Shown here one piece after another: positions 45,531 through 53,855 of a stretch of 64,000 bases of DNA. Source of the stretch: Ascidiimonas meishanensis (GTDB lineage: Bacteria > Bacteroidota > Bacteroidia > Flavobacteriales > Flavobacteriaceae); the NCBI RefSeq assembly GCF_037782385.1, contig NZ_JBBEXD010000008.1, positions 25,100 through 89,099 of the forward strand, in the 5' to 3' direction. The translations under genes were made by a program, and so were the position numbers. The notes under the pieces were generated by a model. That model saw only the letters and a list, made by a program, of their open reading frames with translations, was not told the origin of the DNA and made no database searches. Numbering within the stretch: the first letter of the stretch is position 1; every line of letters starts with the position of its first letter.

Positions 45531-46970
45531 TTATTTATTATCTAATACCCAGGTATCTTTACTACCGCCACCTTGTGATGAATTTACAACTAAGAATCCC
45601 TTGGTTAGCGCAACTCTTGTGAGGGCACCAGGAATTATTTTGACATTTTTTCCATACAACACATAAGGTCTTAAATCTACATGCCTGCCTTCTATGGTAT
45701 CATCTGTCATAGTAGGCACCCTAGAAAGATTAATCATGGGTTGGGCAATATAATTTCTAGGGTTATTCTTGACTTTTAATGTAAAATCTTCAATTTCTTT
45801 CTTTGTTGCATGCGGGCCTATTAGCATTCCATAACCACCAGACCCATCAGTTTGCTTAACTACAAGCTTGTCTATATTTTCAAGGACATATGTAAGATCC
45901 TGTTTTTCGGCACAGATATAGGTTTTAATGTTAGGGAGTAATACGTCTTCTCCTAAATAGTATTTAATAAGTCTAGGGATATATGCATATACCGCTTTAT
46001 CATCGGCAACTCCTGCTCCTGGAGCATTTACCAATACCACATTTCCTTTCAGGTATGCCTCAAAAATACCAGGAGTTCCAAGCATTGAATTCTTGTTGAA
46101 AACTAAGGGATCTAAAAAATCATCATCTACACGCCGATAAATCACGTCTACTTTCTGCAACCCTTTAGTAGTAATCATATAAACAAAGTTGTTTTTAACT
46201 ACCAAATCTCTTCCTTCAACCAGTTCTGCACCCATTTGTTGTGCCAAATAGGCATGTTCAAAATAGGCCGAATTATAAATGCCAGGAGTTAGAACTGCTA
46301 TAGAGGCGGGAGATTCCTGAGTAAGGGATTCCAGCATATCCCTCAAATAATGTGAATAATCATGAACTGGGCGTACATGTAGTTTTTCAAATATTTCTGG
46401 AAAAGTACGTTTAAGAATTTCCCGATTCTCCAACATATATGAAACACCCGAAGGGCATCTTAGATTATCTTCCAATACATGAAAATCGCCCTTTATATCT
46501 CTTATCAAATCTGTTCCAGAAATATGGCTCCAAACATTTTCTGGTGGTTTAAACCCAACACATTCTTTTAAATAACCTGCACTAGATAAGACTAATTCTT
46601 TTGGGATCACTTTATCTTTTAGTACTTTTTGGTCGTTATAAATATCGTTAATAAACATATTAAGCGCTACAATTCTTTGCTCTAATCCCTTTGCAAGTAA
46701 ATCCCAGTCCGAACCGCTTACGATTCTAGGAATAATATCTAAGTGGAGAATACGTTCTACACCCTGATTATCGCTATAGACATTAAAGGTCATGCCTAAA
46801 GATAATTGGGCTCTGTCTGTTGCATGCTGTAAGAATTCTAATTTATTTCGGCTTAACTTTTCTAATCGTTTTTTAAATAGTTCATAACTAGGTCTTACTG
46901 TTTTATTAGGATCAAACATCTCATCATAAAAACCACTGGTTTCATATTTTGAAAAATCAATTTTAGACAT
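45531..46970 (-). CDS. Circularly permuted type 2 ATP-grasp protein
   Basis: 479 residues of the DUF404/407-type ATP-grasp family. Motifs seen include DNLRCPSGVSYMLENREIL, YRRVDDDFLDP, NAPGAGVADDKAVYAYIPRL and KQTDGSGGYGMLIGP, with the last being the glycine-rich ATP loop. It would activate a carboxylate with ATP and form an amide bond. It is the first gene of the three-gene unit with alpha-E and transglutaminase. Confidence 0.92.
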   Translation of the reverse strand: MSKIDFSKYETSGFYDEMFDPNKTVRPSYELFKKRLEKLSRNKLEFLQHATDRAQLSLGMTFNVYSDNQGVERILHLDIIPRIVSGSDWDLLAKGLEQRIVALNMFINDIYNDQKVLKDKVIPKELVLSSAGYLKECVGFKPPENVWSHISGTDLIRDIKGDFHVLEDNLRCPSGVSYMLENREILKRTFPEIFEKLHVRPVHDYSHYLRDMLESLTQESPASIAVLTPGIYNSAYFEHAYLAQQMGAELVEGRDLVVKNNFVYMITTKGLQKVDVIYRRVDDDFLDPLVFNKNSMLGTPGIFEAYLKGNVVLVNAPGAGVADDKAVYAYIPRLIKYYLGEDVLLPNIKTYICAEKQDLTYVLENIDKLVVKQTDGSGGYGMLIGPHATKKEIEDFTLKVKNNPRNYIAQPMINLSRVPTMTDDTIEGRHVDLRPYVLYGKNVKIIPGALTRVALTKGFLVVNSSQGGGSKDTWVLDNK

Positions 46971-47314
46971 ATTACTTTTTTATAAATTATAGAAGAATGA
47001 ACTTCTTTGAAAGATACTGTTAAATAATAAAGAATAACAGGAGATTGGCAATCAATATAGATAAAATGTAAAAACTTATATTTCTAAGATCACACATAAA
47101 TAATTACAATTCAATATAGCAAGTATAACTAACAATTACTACTACCCAGGTAGCAGACACATATTGCTTGGATAATAACTTACACAATTTATTTAAAACT
47201 TTCATAGTTTTAACCATTAAAATTTTAATCAGAAGATGAGGTATTCAAAATAGTTATAAAAAGTTCCGAATTTGCTGTCTTATATAGTTTAATGCATCAA
47301 GATCATTTAAATTT
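46971..47314. other. Intergenic region, ATP-grasp to metallopeptidase
   Basis: 344 nt, AT-rich and without an ORF. CTACCCAGGTAG (47142-47153) is a 12-nt palindrome that could be an operator or a chance pattern. No promoter is clear. Confidence 0.4.
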
Positions 47315-48364
47315 TTAGATGGCTCTTTTTGGCAATAACAACTGGTGTATAAATGTCATTTTTTCAATCACCTTTTCATTAACCACGAATGGGTATACAT
47401 CTGGTAACCCCATAGCCCTATTGATGCTATTGACGGCAAATGATAAAGGTATACAAGTATTGATGATAGTTTTGAAGTCTTTTTCCTTATAAGGATCAAA
47501 TGTAACTTTTGCTTTCATATGGTTTGAAGCTCCCGTAGGTTTTACTCGCAAACGAAAAAAATGAGCCGTTTCTACCATATCCATAATGTGGAGATAATGT
47601 GCCCAGGTTTCTGCCCAATCTTCCCAAGGATGTGATGTGGCATACTTACTAATAAATGAATCTTGCCAATCAACAGGAGCCCCATTATCATAATAACTTT
47701 GTAATGCTTCACTGTAGTTTGCCTCTTCATTACCAAAGATTACTCTAAAAGCTTTTAGGACCTCTGGATGGATGAAAACCAATCGTTCCCAGAAATAATG
47801 ACCCACTTCATGTCTTAAATGCCCAATAAGAGTTCTGTAAGGCTCTTGTAATTCTTTTCTGGTTTGTTCCCTTATAACGGAATCTGCTTCTCTAAGTAAT
47901 ATGGTGATAACACCATTGAAATGCCCTGTCATTATCTTAGGATTGTTTCTTTTGGCAATAAAATCAAAGCATAAACCTTCGTTGTTTCCAATTTTGCTTG
48001 GTAACTCCAAACCTGTTTTTTGAAGTTGATAAATGAGTCGGTGCTTGGCAACTTCTAAATTTTGCCACTTGAGAAAATTCTTTTTATCAGAAAGATTAGG
48101 GATGGTGCGATTGAGCTGGCAAGCACTGCAATATTGATTTGTGTCTTCTTTCTCTAATAGCCAATTACAGACGCCATGATCTTTGTTTTTGCAATACTTA
48201 TATTCAATTTTTTCTCGATCAGAAATCAAAGTCGATCTCAAGGTGTCAAAGGTCAACATTTTACGATCATGATCGCGATAACCACAGGCATGCCCGCAAT
48301 TCTCACATTCATTATTTTCAAAAAATAACGGGTGATTACAATGGCCACATTCAAAAACTTTCAT
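47315..48364 (-). CDS. Zinc-ribbon putative metallopeptidase
   Basis: 349 residues. The N-terminus has a zinc ribbon (FECGHCN and ENCGHACG) followed by a second Cys cluster (KYCKN, GVCNW, QYCSACQ). The peptidase domain has HEVGH (185-189), the HExxH zinc motif. Conserved WAETWAHYLHIMD (~248-260) probably holds the third ligand. It belongs to the Peptidase_Mx-like family often found with the transglutaminase/alpha-E/ATP-grasp genes and lies 344 nt upstream of them. Substrate unknown. Confidence 0.85.
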   Translation of the reverse strand: MKVFECGHCNHPLFFENNECENCGHACGYRDHDRKMLTFDTLRSTLISDREKIEYKYCKNKDHGVCNWLLEKEDTNQYCSACQLNRTIPNLSDKKNFLKWQNLEVAKHRLIYQLQKTGLELPSKIGNNEGLCFDFIAKRNNPKIMTGHFNGVITILLREADSVIREQTRKELQEPYRTLIGHLRHEVGHYFWERLVFIHPEVLKAFRVIFGNEEANYSEALQSYYDNGAPVDWQDSFISKYATSHPWEDWAETWAHYLHIMDMVETAHFFRLRVKPTGASNHMKAKVTFDPYKEKDFKTIINTCIPLSFAVNSINRAMGLPDVYPFVVNEKVIEKMTFIHQLLLPKRAI

Positions 48365-49042
48365 AGGTGCTACTTTCGAATTGCTTACTGAACTAGTAAA
48401 TTAAGAATACTATTTCCATTTTGTTTTATGATCATGGAAAATAAAAAATAAAATACCAATTAATTCTCGGGGGCAAAGATGGTTTATATTTTTTAAGAAA
48501 ACCAGTCGCTTAAATGCTATTAATTTTATATTTCCATAAATATTTACTAGAAGACTTAACTGAAAAGTTATACAAGTTAATTTTTTTAGAGCAGCGTATT
48601 ATATGAGATGAAATTGATAGTTTTTTTGATTGACTCCCATAGCTGAAAATCCAAAATAGTTATAGAAATAAATAAGGACACCACATTCCTTTAACCCTAA
48701 GGTAAATACCAAGCGGGAAAATATCATAGGATATTGAGCAACTTACAAAGAAAGTATTTAACCCCCATGTCTTCAAGGTCACTATATGAAGAATAAAACA
48801 TAAAATGGTAGCGATGTCCTTATTTGAAAGAAAATCTCCAAGAGCCTATCTCTCTGATTCCTCAGTATGACCGAATACTTGAATTAAGAAGGAAGGTAAA
48901 AAACCTTTATAAAATATTAAATGTTTAGAAACCTGTGCTTTTTTGGTTTAATATATTAATTGAACTTAATTATAGGTAATTACCTACATTTCTTCTTTGT
49001 CTGAAAATCTAAACGTAAAATTGCCTACTAAAGAATCTATAG

Positions 49043-49228
49043 CATAGTAAGTTTAGTGAATATGGAATAAGACGTTCTTCTAAAAGTTTATTGATAAAGT
49101 TTACGGTAAATAAAAAAACAGGAAGAATAGAAGATTTATCAATTATAAGGAGCAAATACATTTTTGAAAACTTGTATTTCAAGAATATTGATAATATTAC
49201 TTTATCACAACTCAAAATAGGGCTTTAA
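49043..49228 (+). pseudogene. Possible remnant of a TonB-like C-terminal domain
   Basis: A 61-codon open frame without a start, bounded upstream by a stop at 49040. The segment LLIKFTVNKKTGRIEDLSII resembles the strand-turn-strand of TonB C-terminal domains. There is no upstream part, so it is best taken as a gene fragment. Weak evidence. Confidence 0.25.
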
Positions 49229-49548
49229 ATTATGAATTCAGTATTAATAATACATATTATTAAGAAAAAACTAAGTTCAGTATTAAAGAACTTCGAAGGT
49301 TATTTAAAGTATTATACGAAGCTTGTGATCAAAAAAACGGATAAAAAAGGTATAAGGATCACATATTTTGAACTTAGTTAATAGGTCAATAATAAGAGGC
49401 AGGCAATAGATAAAATTAGATCAATAAAAAAATAAATATTTTAAAAAATCAAGGTTTTCTAGGGATTATTTGATTTAATTTTTTTTGATTTAAAATTTTG
49501 TGTGTAAGAAAAAAATTACGATCTTTAAAGAAATAAATTAATGTTTAG

Positions 49549-49587
49549 GTAAGTATTATTAAATTATTAATATGATTAAATACTTAC
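49549..49587 (+). repeat. Inverted repeat upstream of the NusG-like gene
   Basis: GTAAGTATT (49549-49557) pairs with AATACTTAC (49579-49587), 9 bp, around a 21-nt AT-rich spacer, ~100 nt before the antiterminator gene. It could be an operator or an RNA hairpin; not proven. Confidence 0.4.
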
Positions 49588-49686
49588 TTAAGCTTTCTTG
49601 AAACAAATTACCCTAAAATTAATTAGTAAAAAGTACTTCATGTGACTGAGGGAAGCGAAGCTATAAATTTAAAACTAATTATTTCT

Positions 49687-50199
49687 ATGAATTTTACCAT
49701 TGGCTGGTATGCGTTGTATGTAAAGTCTCGTTGGGAGAATAAAGTTTATGAATCTTTAAATGATATTTCATTAGAATCGTTTTTACCACAAATAAAAACC
49801 ATTCGAAATTGGAGCGATAGAAAGAAAACGATTCTTAAACCTTTATTCCCATCTTATGTTTTTGTGAATATAAAATCTTCTTTAGAATTTCATAAAGCGT
49901 TATCGGTTAACGGTGCTTGCGCTTACATTCGCTTTGGAAAAGAATATGCTCGTGTTACAGAAAAGGAAATTGATCAAATAAAGTTTTTGGTTGGCGACGA
50001 AAATATTATTGATATACAGACAAATGTTCAACTTCCTAAAGTTGGTGAAACTAAAAGGATTACTTATGGACCTTTAAATGGGTTGAATTGTGAAATCGTT
50101 AAAGCTAATAATCACAATAAAATCATAGTGAGGATTCATTCTTTGCGGCAGAATATTTTGGTAACAGTGCCTCTTCATTCTTTCAAAAGTATGGTATGA
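49687..50199 (+). CDS. NusG-family specialised antiterminator (UpxY/LoaP-like)
   Basis: 170 residues from ATG 49687 (MNFTIGWYALYVKSRWENKV); an upstream in-frame TTG/GTG-type start is less likely. An N-terminal NGN domain shows GWYALYVKSRWE and KPLFPSYVFVNI, typical of UpxY and other NusG paralogues; a KOW-like C-terminal part has GPLNGLNCEIVKANNHNKII. NusG paralogues of this kind stay with RNA polymerase through one long operon and prevent early termination. It stands directly before the NRPS cluster, with 492 nt between them, so the cluster is its likely target. It is not the housekeeping NusG. Confidence 0.88.
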   Translation: MNFTIGWYALYVKSRWENKVYESLNDISLESFLPQIKTIRNWSDRKKTILKPLFPSYVFVNIKSSLEFHKALSVNGACAYIRFGKEYARVTEKEIDQIKFLVGDENIIDIQTNVQLPKVGETKRITYGPLNGLNCEIVKANNHNKIIVRIHSLRQNILVTVPLHSFKSMV

Positions 50200-50691
50200 T
50201 TATGATTATTTCTAAAAGATTTATAGTCAATAATTTAAGGTTGGAACTAACTCATATTTAAATTGATTTTTAGTATTTATCAAATTTATTTAATACGACC
50301 AGACTATTTGAAAAGATACGAACTCACTTCATTTTTTCTACAATTAACCTTAATAATTCAATACTTCTAGATAGGTCTAACGGATCATATATCTTTATTT
50401 AATACCAATAATATTATCTATTTTTTGAAAATAGATTTCTATATGTAATCGTTAGCATACTTTCTCGTCAACAGAAAATTTGAATAGAATTACACTAAAC
50501 CTCCTCAAGAAAAATTACGCAATCAGATAAGTATCTTCATTAATAGAAAAAGTAAATAGATTTCCTTAAAAAGTAATGAAAAGCATGAATCTCTTTTATA
50601 GCTGTTACTTTTTCTGGACAACCTCGAATAATCATTATCCTTCTATTAAATGGATACAAGTCATTTACAACTCAGACAAAACTTTAATAGT
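50200..50691. other. Leader region between antiterminator and cluster
   Basis: 492 nt without a credible ORF, very AT-rich. No strong intrinsic terminator is seen. In LoaP and UpxY systems an RNA hairpin or promoter-proximal element in such a leader recruits the antiterminator; here none is obvious by eye. Confidence 0.4.
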
Positions 50692-52662
50692 ATGAATATA
50701 ATCGGAATAAATGGTGGGCCTAATCACCTCAACACAGTAATGCTTGAAAGTATCTTACCGGGACAATTAACAGATTCGTCAGTAGCGCTTCTAAAAGATG
50801 GTGATGTAATATTTGCATTGGAAGAAGAAAGAACAACAAGGATTAAACATACTAATTACTTTCCAAAAACTGCAATAGAACAATGCTTAATATACAATAA
50901 TCTTGATTATAAAGATATAGACTATGTTGCTTTTGCTACTAGTAAAGAAACACTAGAAAGTTTTGCCCCAGCTTTTATAAAAGGGCCTCTGCCTGCCAAT
51001 GTAGCTTTGGTAATAGCTAAGAATATTTTTAAGGAGCATACGGGATATGAATTGGAGTTAAGCCAAATAAAGTTATATGACCATCATTATTGTCATGCAC
51101 TTTCCACATTTTGTAAATCTGGTTTTGATAAAAGTCTTGTGGTAACACTCGATGGTTCTGGAAATGGGTTATCGGGGACGGTATATGTAGGAGAAGGAAA
51201 CGAACTTGAACGCCTAAAACATTTTCCGATAGAAAAATCACTGGGATTCCTTTACCTAGAAGTTACCAAATTCCTAGGGATGAAACTCTTTGACGAATAT
51301 AAAATTATGGGACTAGCGCCCTATGGTGATTCAACCGTTTATAGTAAGCTATTTGAATCTTTTTATACCTTACTACCTGATGGTGAATTCGCAGTACACT
51401 TTAATAAGCTTTCACTTTTACAAACCATTTGCCCTAAGAGAAATAAAAAAGATCCTATAACTAAGGAACATAAAGATATAGCAGCAGCATTGCAAGCCGC
51501 GTTAGAGCGAATAGTGTTCCATATTATCGCTCCGTTACAGCAACAAACCAAGCTAAAAAAATTATGTATGGCAGGAGGTGTAGCTCTCAACTGTAAAATG
51601 GGAGGTGAGTTGTTGCACGCAGGTCTATTTGAGGAAATATTTGTATTTCCTGCAGCTGGTGATAACGGACTTTCTTCGGGAGCAGCATTTGCATGTTACC
51701 TGGAAACAGGAAACGAATTTGTTAACAGTAAAATAGCATCCACCTCTCTAGGAAAACATTTCAATTCAAAAGAAATTGAAAGAGAACTTCAAAAATGGAA
51801 CGGTTTTGTCGATCTCAGCAAGTCAGATCAAATTTATGAAGATGCCGCTGATTTACTTGCTAGTGGTGAAGTGCTAGGATGGTTTAGAGGAAGAGAAGAA
51901 TATGGCCCAAGGGCATTGGGAAATAGGAGTATAGTAGCAGACCCTAGGCCTGCTGATAATAAAGAACGCATTAATGCGATCATAAAAATGAGGGAGGGCT
52001 TCAGGCCATTTGCGCCTGCAATTCTAGAAGAACATTTTGAAGAGTATTTTGAGACCCCTGCGAATGGTCAAAAGGAATTCCCCTTTATGACATTCATCTT
52101 AAAGGCCCAAGAGAAATATAGAAATGTGTTAAATGCGGTTGTGCATGTGGATGGTTCGGCGAGAGTGCAAACAGTGCCTAAAAATGCCAACAAAGATTTC
52201 TGGAACCTAATCAACGCTTTTTATGAACGAACTGGAACACCAGTGCTATTAAACACATCACTCAATAACAACTTTGAACCCATTGTACATAGTCCTGAAA
52301 ATATTATGGGTTTTTTACTAACGAGTAACGTAAATTATGTGATTATTGAGGACTACATTGTACATAAAAAAGTCTTGAACGGTGATCATGCCATTTATGC
52401 TAGGCCAGAACTATGTGCGCATATATCACTATCTACTAGAGAGGCAGTTGCCAACAAACATTTTTTATATAATACATACCTGAGTGAAGAAACGGAAATA
52501 TCAGAAAAACTTTGGAATGTATTGAATGAACAACTGGTAGTTAATTTTTCTCAATCTACTCCTTTACTTGATGAAATAATAGATATCTGGAGACAAAGAC
52601 TTATAAAGGTGCAGCCGCAAAAAGTACTTGCCCATAAAACAGAAAAACTATTAAAACTTTAA
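50692..52662 (+). CDS. NodU/CmcH-family O-carbamoyltransferase
   Basis: 656 residues from ATG 50692 (MNIIGINGG); an ATG 42 nt upstream is in frame but adds a non-conserved sequence. The N-terminal Kae1-like domain has the HHYCHA metal site (~130-135) and VVTLDGSGNGLSGTVYV. The C-terminal domain has GWFRGREEYGPRALGNRSI (~396) and the DGSARVQTV segment with NTSLNNNFEPIV. It transfers carbamoyl from carbamoyl phosphate, via carbamoyl-AMP, to a hydroxyl group, as in NodU, TobZ and CmcH. It is the first gene of the NRPS cluster and a likely tailoring step. Confidence 0.9.
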   Translation: MNIIGINGGPNHLNTVMLESILPGQLTDSSVALLKDGDVIFALEEERTTRIKHTNYFPKTAIEQCLIYNNLDYKDIDYVAFATSKETLESFAPAFIKGPLPANVALVIAKNIFKEHTGYELELSQIKLYDHHYCHALSTFCKSGFDKSLVVTLDGSGNGLSGTVYVGEGNELERLKHFPIEKSLGFLYLEVTKFLGMKLFDEYKIMGLAPYGDSTVYSKLFESFYTLLPDGEFAVHFNKLSLLQTICPKRNKKDPITKEHKDIAAALQAALERIVFHIIAPLQQQTKLKKLCMAGGVALNCKMGGELLHAGLFEEIFVFPAAGDNGLSSGAAFACYLETGNEFVNSKIASTSLGKHFNSKEIERELQKWNGFVDLSKSDQIYEDAADLLASGEVLGWFRGREEYGPRALGNRSIVADPRPADNKERINAIIKMREGFRPFAPAILEEHFEEYFETPANGQKEFPFMTFILKAQEKYRNVLNAVVHVDGSARVQTVPKNANKDFWNLINAFYERTGTPVLLNTSLNNNFEPIVHSPENIMGFLLTSNVNYVIIEDYIVHKKVLNGDHAIYARPELCAHISLSTREAVANKHFLYNTYLSEETEISEKLWNVLNEQLVVNFSQSTPLLDEIIDIWRQRLIKVQPQKVLAHKTEKLLKL

Positions 52663-52716
52663 ATCTATAAAGTGTAATCAATTTTATAAATAGCAAACTA
52701 ACTAAAATATAAACGC

Positions 52717-53823
52717 GTGAAAACTATCGATACTGTAAAAGCATTGAGTTCCAATGAATTCTACAATTCTTATTTTGACAAAAAACCAGTTATAGTGAAA
52801 GGGGGAATAAAAGAAACCAGGTTTTATAAAAATTGGTCTATGGATTACCTTAAGCAAAAGATTGGATCTAAGCGTGTTATTCTTAATCATGCACCTTCAA
52901 GACTTTATAATAATGCCATTTCAGAAATAAAAACTATGGAAGGTACTTTTCATGAGATGGCAGACAGGCTACTTCATAAAAAAGTAGATAATGGGAGCTA
53001 TTATCTGGCACAATCTTCCATTGGACAAAATTTTCCTGAGTTGCTAGCTGATTTGGAAACTCCCGCACATATCAAAGAATCCGATCTCTTATTGGCAACT
53101 AATATGTGGTTGGGAGGAGCAGGTTGCGATTCAGGATTACACTATGATTTTAATCATAATTTCTTTCTACAAGTAATAGGACAAAAGGAACTTGTACTAT
53201 TTTCTCCACAAGATTCAGATTACCTATACCCTAGTAATAAAGAAGGATTTCAGCATATGAGCCAAATAGCGTTGCAAAATGTTGATGAAAAGCGTTTTCC
53301 ACTATATGCAAAAGCGGAGCCTTTAAGTTTGGTGGTAGAAGCAGGAGATATGGTATATATCCCTTCATACTGGTGGCATAACTTAATTAGTCTTGAACTA
53401 TCATTAAGTATAAATTACTGGTGGGTAACTTTCGATATACCATCTTCGCCACGTGCTAAAATGGTCTCCGTTCCTTTATTAAATCAGTTGGTACAGGGGT
53501 TTTTGTATAAAGGATGTAATATTGACCATGTTACAGAAGATGGTGAATTACTGCTCATTAAAGCCGTAAAGGAAGACTTCGCTAATATTGCTAAAGCAAT
53601 GCTACTATCTGGAGCAAACGTAAACTCAAAAAGCCTAAAATTAATACCAGGAGCTTCTGCTTTGTACACTTCAGTACATTATAATCAACCTCAAATGACC
53701 AGTTTATTGTTAAAATTTGGTGCAAAAGACATACCATATGAGGGAAAAACAGCAACGAAATTAGCAGAAGAAAAAGGGGCTGATCAATTGATCTCTTTAC
53801 TTCAAGGAAAGGCTACCATTTAA
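52717..53823 (+). CDS. JmjC/cupin_8 Fe(II)/2-oxoglutarate oxygenase with ankyrin repeats
   Basis: 368 residues starting at a GTG (MKTIDTVKALSSNEFY). The N-terminal 240 residues are a cupin_8 (JmjC) domain: metal ligands His142 and Asp144 (LHYDFNHNFF), and His221 (YWWHNLISL), with PVIVKGG at the start. The rest (~260-368) shows three ankyrin-like repeats (DGELLLIKAVKEDFANIAKA; LLLKFGAKDIPYEGKTATKL). It resembles FIH-type hydroxylases, which act on Asn in proteins. In this cluster it may hydroxylate an NRPS-bound amino acid, for example Asn of NRPS1; that is inference. It lies 32 nt ahead of NRPS1. Confidence 0.85.
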   Translation: MKTIDTVKALSSNEFYNSYFDKKPVIVKGGIKETRFYKNWSMDYLKQKIGSKRVILNHAPSRLYNNAISEIKTMEGTFHEMADRLLHKKVDNGSYYLAQSSIGQNFPELLADLETPAHIKESDLLLATNMWLGGAGCDSGLHYDFNHNFFLQVIGQKELVLFSPQDSDYLYPSNKEGFQHMSQIALQNVDEKRFPLYAKAEPLSLVVEAGDMVYIPSYWWHNLISLELSLSINYWWVTFDIPSSPRAKMVSVPLLNQLVQGFLYKGCNIDHVTEDGELLLIKAVKEDFANIAKAMLLSGANVNSKSLKLIPGASALYTSVHYNQPQMTSLLLKFGAKDIPYEGKTATKLAEEKGADQLISLLQGKATI

Positions 53824-53855
53824 ATCACAAAGAAACCTAAAACAAAATCAGGAAA

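Larger units (their letters stand above)
48365..49686. other. 1.3-kb gene-poor region before the biosynthetic cluster
   Basis: Very AT-rich and free of credible intact genes. Noted: a coding-like remnant at 49043-49228 (listed separately); two copies of TTCAGTATTAA near 49241 and 49277; and a hairpin at 49549-49587 (listed separately). A minus-strand frame of 68 codons at 49009-49215 is probably the shadow of the remnant. The stretch may be a boundary between the core chromosome and the acquired NRPS region. Confidence 0.5.

Noticed and set aside
49009..49215. Minus-strand frame of 68 codons before the antiterminator
   Set aside because: No family pattern, and the plus strand over the same bases carries a more coding-like remnant.
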